Shown here piece after piece: positions 1 to 9,404 of a stretch of DNA of 64,000 nt. The notes beneath the pieces were generated by a model. That model did not search any database. It was not told the DNA's origin and saw only the letters and a list, made by a program, of their open reading frames with translations. Position numbers and translations under genes: made by a program. Numbering within the stretch: the first letter of the stretch is position 1; each line of letters starts with the position of its first letter. The stretch covers positions 1-64,000 of the forward strand of contig CAUYUJ010002100.1 of assembly GCA_963575745.1 (NCBI GenBank), read 5' to 3'. The DNA is from Prorocentrum cordatum (lineage: Eukaryota > Sar > Dinophyceae > Prorocentrales > Prorocentraceae).

Positions 1-50
1 TAATACTACGACTACTACCAATAATACTACTACTAATAATACTACTCCTG

Positions 51-90
<40 letters not shown>

Positions 91-97
91 GACTACG

Positions 98-155
<58 letters not shown>

Positions 156-199
156 GTACTACTACTACTACTACTACTACTACTAAACTTACTACTACT

Positions 200-290
<91 letters not shown>

Positions 291-291
291 G

Positions 292-343
<52 letters not shown>
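1..343. repeat. (TAC)n/(ACT)n trinucleotide microsatellite
   Basis: Almost pure ACT trinucleotide repeat with a few substitutions (for example TAATAC, GACTAC). It decays at 344-470 into interrupted CACTGC and CTACCAC repeats. It begins at the window edge, so the true array may be longer. Confidence 0.97.
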
Positions 344-470
344 ATCATGCCACTGCCACTGCTATTGTCACTTCAACTGCCAGTTCAATTTCCACTGCCA
401 CTACCACCACCACTAGCACTACGACTACCACTACCACCACCACCCCCCACTACCACTACCACGGATGCGA

Positions 471-832
471 CGACTGCGCTGCCAATATGAGAAAGTGGAC
501 CACTGACAACTGACTGGACGCAATCTTGAAGCCACTTGGTCCTTTTCTCCCTCCTCCCCTCCCCAGCCATCCTCCCCTCACTCTCTCCCGCATCCTTCCC
601 CCCCTCTTCCCGCGTTAGGGTCAGGGCCCTTCGCTTGCATGAACTACCTTACCCTGCACGGATTTGCCAAGAAGTTAGCATGAGAAGAGGAAAACCCCCC
701 AAAAAGGCATCACGTCCACAGACGTCGAGGGCGGGCACAGGAGAGAGGGAGAAGCACACGAAGGCCGTCGCTGCTGTCGTCGCCGGCGGCGTCGGCACCC
801 CCTGCGACGAGCACGCAGCTCGGAGAGATCAA
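471..832. other. pyrimidine-rich spacer, no gene seen
   Basis: Contains CT-rich runs (540-620) and GC-rich sequence leading to the satellite block. Open frames here merge into the satellite and show no domain. Confidence 0.5.
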
Positions 833-2150
833 ACAATTAGCGTGGCGAAAGACCCAACCATATGCAATTGTGGGTATCGCATTCGGGGGAGCTCCCTGTG
901 GGGCCACGAAACGCTGTACTGGGCGGGGGGGACGCATGCGAACTGCGCCACTGGGACCTTCGGTGGAGCTCCCTATGGGGCCACGAAACGCTGTACTGGG
1001 CGGGGGGGACGCATGCGAACTGCGCCACTGGGACCTTCGGTGGAGCTCCGTGCTGTACTGGGTGGGGGGGACGCATGCGAACTGCGCCACTGGGACCTTC
1101 GGGGGAGGGCCACGAAACGCTGCGCTTGGGTGGGGGAGGACGCACGCGAACTGCGCCACTGGGGCCTATGGGGCCACGAAACGCAGCCATGGGTGAGGGA
1201 ACCGCATGCGGGCTGTGCCACTAGGACCTTCGGTGGAGCTCCCTATGGGGCTACAAAAAGCTGCCCTGGCTGGGGGAACCGCATGCGGGTTGTACCACTG
1301 GGGCCTTCGGTGGAGCTCCCTATGAGGCCACGAAACGCTGCCCTGGGTGGGGGAACCGCACGCGGGCTGTGCCACTGGGACCTTCGGTGGAGCTCCCTAT
1401 GGGGCCACGAAACGCTGCCTTGGGCGGGGGAACCGCATGCGGGCACCCCCACTGGTGCCTACGGTGGAGCTCCCTGTGGGGCCACGAAGCGCTGCCCTGG
1501 GCGGGGGAACCGCATGCGGGCTGTGCCACTGGGACCTTCGGTGGAGCTCCCTATGGGGCTACGAAACGCTGCCTTGGGCGGGGGAACCGCATGCGGGCTG
1601 TGCCACTGGGACCTTCGGTGGAGCTCCCTATGGGGCCACGAAACGCTGCCCTGGGTGGGGGAACCGCATGCGGCTGTGCCACTGGGACCTTCGGGGGAAC
1701 TCCCTATGGGCCACGAAACGCTGCCCTGGGGGGGAACTGCATGCGAGCTGTGCCACTGGGACCTTCGGTGGAGCTCCCTATGGGGCACGAAACGCTGCCC
1801 TGGGGGTGGGGAACCGCATGCGGGCTGTGCCACTGGGACCTTCGGTGGAGCTTCCTATGGGGCCACGAAGCGCTGCCCTGGGTGGGGGAACCGCATGCGG
1901 GCTGTGCCACTGGGACCTTCGGTGGAGTTCCATGGGGCTACGAAACGCTGCCCTGGTGGGGGAAACCGCATGCGGGCTGTGCCACTGGGACCTTCGGTGG
2001 AGCTCCCTGTGGGGCTACGAAACGTGTGAGGGGTGTGCCGAGAGCAGAGGCAAGGAGGGGGAGGAGGGAGGAGGGAAGGGGCTGGGGGAGGAAAAGGAGA
2101 CGCGGGGCACCGTCTCTTCAAAACGAAGACCCAACACCACAGGACGGTTG
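833..2150. repeat. composite satellite block A (77-bp monomers plus head and tail)
   Basis: A head containing TGGCGAAAGACCCAACCA is followed from about 880 to 2030 by some 14-15 copies of a 77-bp monomer, then by a purine-rich tail ending with CTTCAAAACGA and CCAACACCACAGGA. The 77-bp period is seen from successive CCGCATGCGG sites. Each typical monomer carries this 10-bp palindrome, a GAGCTCC box and GCCACGAAACGCTGCCCTGG. The first monomers (900-1165) are a diverged subfamily with ACGCATGCGAACTG. Block B repeats the whole head, array and tail. Confidence 0.95.
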
Positions 2151-3455
2151 TGAATTAGCCTGGCGAAAGACCCAACCACATGCAGTTGTGAGTACCGCAG
2201 TTGTGAATATAGTCCTCGGTGGAGCTCCTTATGGGGCCACGAACTGTGTGAGGGGCCTGCCACAGTGGTGGTGGTGGGGAACCGCATGCGGGCACCCCCA
2301 CTCGGGCCTTCGGTGGAGCTCCCTATGGGGCCACGAAACGCTGCCCTGGGTGGGGGAACCGCATGCGGGCACCCCCACTGGGGCCTACGGTGGAGGTTCC
2401 TGTGGGACCACGAAACGCTGCTCTGGGTGGGGGAACGGGCAACCCCACTGGGGCCGTCGGTGGAGCGCCCTATGGAGCCACGAAACGCTGCCCTGAGCGG
2501 GGGAACCGCATGCGGGCACCCCCATTGGCGCCTTCGGTGGAGCTCCCTATGGGGCCAGGAAGCGCTGCCCTGGGTGGGGTAACCGCATGCGGGCACCCCC
2601 ACTGGGGCCTTCTGTAGAGCTCCCACGGGGCTACGAAACGCTGCGCTGGGTGGGGGAACCGCATGCGGGCACCCCCACTGGTGCCTACGGTGGAGCTCCC
2701 TGTGGGGCCACGAAGCGCTGCCCTGGGTGGGGGAACCGCATGCGGGCACCCCCACTGGGGCCTGCGGTGGAGCTCCTTTTGGGGCCACGACACGTTGCCA
2801 AGGGCGGGCACCCCCACTGGTGCCTTCGGTGGAGCTCCCCATGGGGCCACGAAACGCTGCCCTGGGTGGGGGAACCGCATGCGGGCACCCCAGCTGGGGC
2901 CTGCGGTGGAGCTCCCTGTGGGGCCACGAAACGCTGCCCTGGGCGGGGGAACCGCATGCGGGCACCCCCACCGGGGCCTTCGGTGGAGCTCCCCATGGGG
3001 CCACGAAACGCTGCCCTGGGTGGGGGAACCGCATGCGGGCACCTCCACTGGGGCTTTCGGTGGAACTCCCTATGGGGCCACGAAACGCTGCACTGGGTGG
3101 GGGAACCGCATGCGGGCACCCCCACTGGGGCCTACGGTGGAGCTCTTTATGTGGCCACGAAGCGCTGCCCTGGGTGGGGGAACCGCATGCGGGCACCCCC
3201 ACTGGGGCCTTCGGTGGAGCTCCCTATGGGGCCACGGAACGCTGCCCTGGGTGGGGGAACTGCATGCGGGCATCCCCACGGGGGCCTTCGATGGAGCTCC
3301 CTATGGGGCTACGAAACCAGGCAAGGAGGGGGAGGAAGGAGGAGGGGGAGTGGGGAGGAGGGGGGAGGGGGGAGGAGGAGGAAGGAGGAAGGAGGTGGGA
3401 CGCAGGGCGCTGTCTCTTCAAAACGAGGACCCAACACCACAGGATGGTTGGGAAT
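2151..3455. repeat. composite satellite block B (77-bp monomers plus head and tail)
   Basis: Second copy of the composite unit, directly abutting block A. The head is at 2151-2230, about 14 monomers lie at 2230-3315, and the purine-rich tail with CTTCAAAACGA is at 3320-3450. Monomers here mostly carry CACCCCCACTGGGGCC where block A has CTGTGCCACTGGGACC, so each block was homogenised separately after duplication. No monomer contains a recurring stop in any frame, so long open frames on both strands are a by-product and are not annotated as genes. Confidence 0.95.
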
Positions 3456-3484
3456 AAGAATCTAAGTCATCACAATGATAACTG

Positions 3485-3630
3485 TTGGAGGTCCGCGCGG
3501 ATTTCTTGGATCGGCGCTGGACCCCCGGACTTCCATCCCCTGGCGCGCGGAGCGCGACTGGGGCGTCGCGGGAAGCGCTGCCAGGGGCGCCCAGAGCAGA
3601 TCAGAAAAAACTGTGACGAGCTCTGGCACC
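3485..3630. mobile_element. diverged copy of fold-back family F1
   Basis: The left terminus GGTCCGCGCGGATTTCTTGG and the core TGGCGCGCGGAGCGCG match the better preserved copy at 32955-33090. The right terminus is degenerate (GCGCCCAGAGCAGATCAG). Related pieces lie at 20478-20505, 23241-23325 and 26733-26812. Confidence 0.55.
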
Positions 3631-3674
3631 TTGTGTCTACACCTTCTTGGCTCTTCGAAGGAGCGAAGCCCCTC

Positions 3675-3778
3675 TGATTTGTTCAATACGGAGCCCCCGA
3701 AAGCCCAAAGCCTTTCCCTGGGGCCGGCTTTGCATCCCGGGTCGCTGCTTGACGGCCACACGGCCCGGCGAAGGTCAA
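3675..3778 (+). repeat. dispersed repeat containing CAATACGGAGCCCC
   Basis: A segment running from TTCAATACGGAGCCCC through a TTTCCCTGGGGCCGG box to TTGACGGCCACACGGCCCGG. Diverged relatives occur at 6210-6310 and 29078-29180 with the same order of boxes. Confidence 0.6.
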
Positions 3779-3779
3779 C

Positions 3780-3927
3780 GAGCGCGCTCCACTGCTCGCA
3801 AAAGAAACTGCTCGCAAATGGCCTGGACCGCCCGCGGGGGATCTAAGATAAATTACAGCAAAGCAGACAGGTGTTTTTTGGGCGTTTGCGAGTAGGCACT
3901 TTGCGAGTAGTGGAACGCGCTCGGCGA
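3780..3927. mobile_element. fold-back element, TTTGCGAGTAG family, copy 1
   Basis: Inverted arms at about 3780-3822 and 3885-3927 both carry a TTGCGAG(T/C)AG-type box and GCGCGCTC. A related copy lies at 33536-33675 with similar arms and different intervening DNA, suggesting a MITE-like non-autonomous element. Confidence 0.6.
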
Positions 3928-4149
3928 GAAGGTACGCAGAGGCCAAACACGGCCAAGAAATTGAGCAAGGCCGGAGACTTCCGAAAACGGCTGGAAGCGG
4001 CCTTGCGAGAGGGGGCGTCAGCAGACGGCGAGCGCCGGGCCGCCAGGGCAGAGTCGGCCGCCGCGCGCCGGTCGGCGCCGCGGGCGGTCCGAAGAGGCGG
4101 GGGGGGCTGACAGACCTGCAGAGCCCGCGCCACCAGGGCCCTTTCTTGG

Positions 4150-4345
4150 GACGCACAGAGACATGCTAGTTCTATATGTCCTCCTTGGAGGCGCGCGTCC
4201 GACCCGAACATATAGTTTACCCCTCTAGCAGCAGTTCGTTGCCCAAGCGGTGTGGCCAGAAAGCGCCCGCCCGCCACGGCGCTACTATGCGCGCGTCGCC
4301 CCTTGGGGGGCGACGCACACACAGTATCAGTATGTCGGGGTGACG
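4150..4345 (+). repeat. dispersed repeat R2, copy 1
   Basis: About 195 bp running from GACGCACAGAGACAT through GTCCTCCTTGGAGGCGCGCG and CCGACCCGAACA to GGGGCGACGCACA. A second copy is at 5737-5945 and a truncated copy at 19334-19434 ends at the sequence gap. Confidence 0.8.
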
Positions 4346-5160
4346 CCAGTGTCTGCAGTACTCGAGCCATTGAAAGGAGGCGTCTCCTAGGAGGTCTTCG
4401 CGAGAACGATTACGGGCTACTCCGCCCGAGTAAGAGGCCACTATGTCGGAGCAAGTCGGACTAAGCTGGGGACTGAGACGGATTCGACGGGATTCAGCTG
4501 GGCAAAGCGAGAGTAAATCAGATTCAGCGGGACAATGCTGGATTAGGCCTGTTTTGTGACCACGGGCATGCCAGCGCCGATCCAGAATTTCACCTCCTAA
4601 GAGTTGCATCCTAACGATTGGATGTGGTGCAGACACGCTTGGTTCGTTCCGTGTGCATTTCTTGTCCTGATGTTTTTGCTTACTTTGATATATCGCTGCG
4701 CTTAGCACTCGCCGAGACGTAACGACTTTGGGCGTCATCCACCGTTTTGTGAATGGCCTCGGGGCACCCGGTCGGGTGTCGTCGGGGATGCGCTGGCTGG
4801 CAGCGGCCGAGCTGTGAGATCGGATGTCTGGGAATGGGGACACAGGTCAGATCAAACTGCTCAGGGATGCGCCTTAAAGCGCTGCCCGAGCGGGACAATG
4901 ACCAGCAAGCCACAGAGGCCGCGCAGCTATCACGAACTCGCAACCTGGGGACCCACCTCTGCGAGGGAAGTGCCAAACAGGCACGGGAAGATCTGGCTGA
5001 CGCGGTCGGTTTCTGGACGTCCGCGGGGCCAAAACCATCACGACCACGACCCCCAGGGACAGGCGGGGCCAGGTCTTGGCTCGAGAGACGGACCGGCGTC
5101 TCCTGTCTTCCCCCCCGTCCTCCTCCTCCTCCTCCGCCTCCTCCTCTCCGCTCCGCCCGA
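4346..5160. other. unassigned sequence
   Basis: No recognisable gene, RNA or repeat was seen in this 0.8 kb. Open frames on both strands lack motifs and end in GC-rich sequence. Confidence 0.4.
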
Positions 5161-5470
5161 ACCATGCTTGCACCAGAGCGCCTTCCCCTGAGTGATCAGG
5201 TGGGCGGGTCGGGGCTTCGCCCTGTGGGCGCCCGGGAGCGCCCCGTCGGCGCGTCGTGCACCGGGGCCGGCGTGCCTGGGCTTCCCCCGGTGGGCCGCCG
5301 CGGGGGCGCCTGCGCGGGTGCCTCCGTGCGCTGGGCCGCTGCGCGGTGGGTTCGCCCGGCGGGCGGCCGCGAGCAGAGCGTGGGCACCGCGTGCGGTAGA
5401 TTGGCGCGACGTGCACCGAGCCACGCACCTCTCGGGTCGGGCGGAAGGAGGGGGATAGCAAGGGGGGGGG
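5161..5470. other. very GC-rich segment, no supported gene
   Basis: Frames in several registers are open only because stop codons are rare at this composition. No family motif is visible. Confidence 0.4.
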
Positions 5471-5661
5471 GGAGAATCAGCTCCCGTAGCCGATTTGCCT
5501 GGCGCCTCCCGAAGGCCAGGGGGCGCCCATGTATCGAAGAATGGGCCCCTCGGTGGGGCCGAGAGCAGCTGCATGCAGCAAATTTCGTAATCCCCCCTTT
5601 CCCAATCCCCCCCTCTCGCCCGGCCCGAGCAGAGCGCACCGCACAGCGCGCACTGCACTGC

Positions 5662-5736
5662 TTGCACCACACACACACACACTACGCACCGCACGGGCTG
5701 CACCACATGCCACGCCATACACACACACACACACGG
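5662..5736. repeat. (AC)n microsatellite patches
   Basis: Two short (CA)n runs at about 5668-5683 and 5718-5734 within CAC-rich sequence. Confidence 0.85.
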
Positions 5737-5945
5737 GACGCACAGAGACATACTAATACGATATGTCCTCCTTGGAGGCGCGCGTCCGACCCGAACATCT
5801 AGTACACCCATCTTGTAGCATATCGTTTCCCGAGCGGTGTGGTCAGAAAGCGACCGACACGACGCATACACTATAAGATTTCTCGGTGCGCGCGTCGCCC
5901 TTGGGGGGGCGACGCACATTTAGTATAAGTATGCTGGGCTGACGC
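5737..5945 (+). repeat. dispersed repeat R2, copy 2
   Basis: Homologous to 4150-4345. It shares GTCCTCCTTGGAGGCGCGCG, GGTGTGG(C/T)CAGAAAGCG and the GGGCGACGCACA box near the end. Confidence 0.8.
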
Positions 5946-6125
5946 CGAACATAGGACGCTCGTTCTGGGGACCGTCCTGGAGCCACTCGCTCCACTCGTG
6001 CGTCGAAGCTGCGTTGAACGTCAGTCGAGTTGGGTCGACCCTGAGTCGAACCTGAGTCGAACCTGTGTCGAACTTGAGTCGAACTTGAGTCGAACTTGAG
6101 CCGAACTAGGGTCGAACAGATCCGT
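5946..6125 (+). repeat. dispersed repeat R3 with 11-bp GAGTCGAACCT minisatellite, copy 1
   Basis: Several tandem GAGTCGAAC(C/T)T units at about 6045-6110, preceded by a segment with CTCGTGCGTCGAAGCT and followed by GTTAGGTGGGCTCCAGGAA. The copy at 28895-29060 has the same order with fewer units. Confidence 0.8.
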
Positions 6126-6379
6126 TAGGTGGGCTCCAGGAAGGTCCCCGAAACGAGCATCGAGCGAACACATTGCATATCCAGAGTCCTGGCGACCCAC
6201 AGGAGGCCGGCGGATTCTCGCACGGCGGGGGCCCCAACAGTCCCGGCCCTTTCCCTGAGACCGGTTCTTCGACCCCAGTCGCTCGCTGACGGCCACGGGG
6301 CCGAGAGCCCCCATGGAGGCGGGAAACTGCCAAAAAAATCTCCCGCCGTGATCTTCTACAGTCGGGGCGTTGACCTAAG

Positions 6380-7199
6380 GAACCCTAAATAAGGAACGAG
6401 GCCCCTTTTCTCCAGAAGTTGAACTTCGATTTCCCTTCGGAAACCAAAGGAAAAACCAAGGGCAAGCTGCGAAACACTCAAGTAACGCGGAGCCCCTCCC
6501 CAACCAAAAGGGTTCCTTCTGCAGGGCCCTGGCTGTACGACCCACAGCTTGTGGTCCATGCTGGGCAAACAGTTCTTTGAGGGATGAAAAAACGACCCTA
6601 CCCTGGGTTACAAGTGCGTGGTCTGCAAACCTCCTGGGAACCCCCAAAGCCTAGAGCCGCCAGGACGCGGCACGTCACGCAGGGTTTACCCCGTCAGCCC
6701 ACAGGAGTTTCAGCGCACAGCGCCTCGCAAACCAGGGTAGGGGCGTGTTTTATGCCCTTGATTTCTACGACCTTGGCACTTTCTGGTCAGGAACCCTAAA
6801 TAAGGAACGAGGCCCCTTTTCTCCAGAAGTTGAACTTCGATTTCCCTTCGGAAACCAAAGGAAAACCTGAGACAAGCTGTGAAACACTTAAGGAACGCGG
6901 AGCCCCTCCCCAACCAAAAGGGTTCCTTCTTCAGGGCCCCGACTGTACGACCCACGGCTTGTGGTCCATGCTGGGCAAACAGTTCTTTGAGGGATGAAAG
7001 ACGACCCTTCCCTGGGCTACAAGTGCGTGGTCTGCAAACCTCCTGGGACCCCCCAAAGCCTAGAGCCGCCAGGACGCGGCACGTCACGCAGGCTTCACCC
7101 CGTCAGCCCACAGGAGTTTCAGCGCACAGCGCCTCGCAAACCAGGGTAGGGGCGTCTTGTTATGCCCCTGATTTCTGCGACCTTGGCACTTTCTGGCCC
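6380..7199. repeat. tandem duplication of an approximately 411-bp unit
   Basis: Two adjacent copies, 6380-6790 and 6791-7199, each begin with AACCCTAAATAAGGAACG and end near CTTGGCACTTTCTGG. Similarity is very high by eye, with scattered substitutions and 1-3-bp indels. No coding evidence was seen. Confidence 0.92.
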
Positions 7200-7354
7200 G
7201 CGGGCGGTCTCGGCGCTGGTCGGAAGAGGTCTGTGCCGGCCTGTAGCCGGCGGCGGCGCCCGCCGAGCGCCGTCGCCGCTCCCGCTCCCGGCAGCGAGGG
7301 CGCCGCACCACGTGGCGAAGCGGAGCGGGAGCACGCAGATTGGTGGTCACTAAC
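7200..7354. other. GC-rich spacer, no gene seen
   Basis: Rich in GCC and GGC. Nothing recognised. Confidence 0.4.
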
Positions 7355-7528
7355 GGGCGAAGAACGGTATAACATAAACTTTTTCGCTGTCCGGGGGCGC
7401 CTGTCCCTGGGCGGCTGGAAAGTTTATACCCCCTACGGCGGCACCGCAGGGGTACAAACTTCCCAGCCGCCCAGGGACAGGCGCCCCCGGACAGCGAAAA
7501 AGTTTGTGTTATACCGTTCTCTTCGCTC
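7355..7528. repeat. near-perfect 174-bp palindrome (fold-back)
   Basis: Arms 7355-7439 and 7444-7528 are reverse complements with only a few mismatches and almost no loop. Both arms carry AACGGTATAACA, TTTTTCGCTGTCCGGGGGCG and CCTGTCCCTGGGCGGCTGG. The centre lies at about 7441. Confidence 0.95.
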
Positions 7529-7751
7529 GCTGTGGTCAGAGCCTGGCAGATTGGATGCCAGCGGCTCAGAGCCGAACGGGACATGCCCCCTCTCCTCGGG
7601 TCGAGGAGGGGGCAACAGGTGGGAGGCCTCAGAGACATGCGAGCCAGGGCGAGGCAGGCACGCCTCCCCGCGCGCTCCTGGGCACTGCAGACACCAGGAG
7701 CGGCATGAGATCTCAGGACGGAGGAGGACGGGGACGAGTGCGAATTCGGCA

Positions 7752-7938
7752 GCGAGCAAGGGGGGAAGTGAGAAGGAGAAGGCCTTCTCAGAAGGTCCGG
7801 AAGTCCCCTGGCCTTCTGAAAAGTGTTCTAAGCCTTCCCCGAAAACAAAAATAACTTCTCAGAAGTCGCGAGGGCTTCTGAGAAGTCCCGCCGCCTTCTG
7901 AGAAGGCCTTCTCCTTCTCATTTCCCCCCCTCGCTCGC
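7752..7938. mobile_element. fold-back element built of CTTCTCAGAAG motifs
   Basis: The left arm begins GCGAGCAAGGGGGGAAGTGA and continues GAAGGAGAAGGCCTTCTCAG. The right arm at about 7875-7938 is its reverse complement with few changes. The interior has further CTTCTGAGAAG palindromes. It resembles the CTTCTTAGAAG fold-back at 27277-27467, and its right end abuts a possible exon. Confidence 0.8.
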
Positions 7939-8032
7939 CGCCGACAAGTCCTTCGATGAGTTGGCCGCCTTGGCCTCAGCCTTTGCCTCGAACGCTGGAC
8001 AGTTCCATTACGACGTGCTCGCATCACAGGCA
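7931..8032 (+). CDS. possible host exon fragment, unknown protein
   Basis: The plus-strand frame through 7931-8032 reads ADKSFDELAALASAFASNAG and then QFHYDVLAS. Its composition and hydrophobic spacing look like real protein rather than GC-driven noise, and it recalls helical-repeat organelle RNA-binding proteins of dinoflagellates, although no family can be proved. No start is visible and splice sites were not resolved. The left edge coincides with the fold-back element at 7752-7938, so the exon may have been interrupted by that insertion. It could equally be a pseudogene fragment. Confidence 0.3.
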
Positions 8033-8515
8033 CAACCAGCGTGCGTACGCCTGTCGTGCCGTCCACTCATGCATCCAGGTGTCACGGGGAGCGCCTTTTC
8101 TGGCCTGGTAGCCCCCCTTTTATGCTTCGTCAGGGGATACGGCCGATTATGGCGCCTATCTTTGGGGTGTATGCCGTTTTCTGGCTGAGACCGTTTCCCA
8201 AGACCGAGCTCCGAGTCAGCAACGAGACAGCAACGCACTCGATGAGCTACGAACCTGAGATGACAGCTGTAAGTGCTGAGCCAGTCAGCTGAGCGGCCAA
8301 GACGGACTCGCCGGACCACCGACGAGATCAGGATGGAGATGAAGATCGTCGTAAGAGTGATTAGAATTGGGAAATCTAGACGACTCTTTTGGCCTGAGTA
8401 TGAGCCCGAGACGAACCAGCTATGCAGGCGATGTGCTAGTACTCATCGGGTACTGGTCCCCATCTCGTGGCAACACGGACCCAATCCGACTGAAGACGTA
8501 GCTCAAACAGAGGAT
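8033..8515. other. unassigned sequence
   Basis: Moderate GC. No domain-bearing frame and no recognised repeat. Confidence 0.4.
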
Positions 8516-8695
8516 ATATGCATAGATCCACACACGCACATATATATATATATATACAGAGAGAGATACGCACATTTGTCTTGCATATACATATATATAT
8601 ATATAAATATGAGCATGAATACACACAGTTACATGCACATGACATATTAAATGATGGTAAAATATATGTCTCTCTCTCTCTCTCTCTCGAGCGGG
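8516..8695. repeat. (AT)n, CATA and (TC)n microsatellites
   Basis: ATATAT runs at 8538-8555 and 8590-8606 and a (TC)n run at about 8670-8688. Confidence 0.9.
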
Positions 8696-8989
8696 TCAAA
8701 ACACACGTAATCAGATTCCTTCGTACGATATAGCACGAGACTGAAGCTAGCTTGTGGCGGGGTTGGTGTCTGTTGTGCTCGAAGGAGTGGCACATCCACC
8801 ACAGCGGGCAGATGGCAAAAGTGATTAAGGCTAAAGCCGACGAAGTGCGAGACCACGAGAGAGACGACCAGCGAGGAAAGTGGACCAGCGCCGTATGACG
8901 CAGCGACATGTAGCAGCTGCAAAGCGAAAAGCCGCCCGCACATTGGCCTAGCAAACCAAGAGCTCAAGGTACCAAAAACACCCCAATTC

Positions 8990-9265
8990 TCAATCCCCGT
9001 CGTCGACTGGGATTATGTCGGCACTGATGTTCTTCTCCTTTAGAGAACCACAATACAGATCTGCCAGTTCGAAGCTGTAGGTGCCAACGACGGCTGAGCC
9101 TTCGGTGTGAGCGGTCATCATCGTCCTGTAGGCATCCCTCTCGGCCAGAGAGCAGACCAGCATCAAGCACCTCGACACGTACTCTCGCTTGTTGACCGGA
9201 TCGTTCAGGAGGAGCAGGTGGTACTGCCTGGCCCGCTCCTGCAGAGGCCCCCATGCAGTTTCCAT
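8990..9265 (-). CDS. ClpS-type N-degron adaptor of the Clp protease, C-terminal core
   Basis: ClpS proteins deliver substrates with destabilising N-terminal residues to the Hsp100 unfoldase of Clp protease; in algae and plants this acts in the plastid stroma. From the in-frame ATG at 9263-9265 the frame encodes 91 residues, close to a bacterial ClpS core. The family signature is clear: YHLLLLNDPVNKREYV at residues 15-30 with the conserved Asn-Asp pair, then AYRTMMTAHTEGSAVVGTY with the His that contacts the bound N-terminus (His53), then a Glu/Ala helix and an acidic end before the stop at 8990. The NKREYV segment, with Arg where E. coli ClpS has its gatekeeper Met, is as I recall it in plant ClpS1. 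An N-terminal plastid-targeting part must lie upstream, across the 138-bp intron-like sequence at 9267-9404, but no convincing targeting exon was identified in the GC-rich DNA at 9405-10365. Confidence 0.85.
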   Translation of the reverse strand: METAWGPLQERARQYHLLLLNDPVNKREYVSRCLMLVCSLAERDAYRTMMTAHTEGSAVVGTYSFELADLYCGSLKEKNISADIIPVDDGD

Positions 9266-9266
9266 A

Positions 9267-9404
9267 CTGACGGGGTCGGAGGATTGCACGGCATCGCCGA
9301 TGTATCGCCGATGCGTTGGTGATGCATCCGCGACGTCGGCGATGCGTTGGCGACGTCGACGCGGAGAAATTCGTGCTCCGCACCGAGCCGCATTGTCCTC
9401 CGAC
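9267..9404 (-). mobile_element. introner-like intron inside the ClpS gene
   Basis: In gene orientation this 138-bp segment starts GTCGGAGGA and ends TCCTCCGACCCCGTCAG, so it has GT...AG borders. It carries terminal inverted repeats GGGGTCGGAGGA / TCCTCCGACCCC (first bases in the flank) and an interior of repeated GCATCGGCGATG-type boxes. Removing it joins ATGGG to TATGGAA without breaking the frame. Its length is a multiple of three and it has no stop, so it is also translatable if retained. A sequence with identical 12-bp termini lies at 27702-27820. Intron function is inferred from the splice-compatible borders. Confidence 0.65.

Noticed and set aside
833-3455. 77-bp repeat considered as a CRISPR-like array
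   Set aside because: Monomers are contiguous with no unique spacers, and the context is eukaryotic.
536-3677. Long satellite-derived proteins (up to about 500 codons)
   Set aside because: All arise from the stop-poor 77-bp monomer in different registers. None starts at a meaningful position.
6097-6110. CTTGAGCC resembling the end of a spliced leader
   Set aside because: It belongs to the GAGTCGAACTT minisatellite and lacks the rest of the leader.
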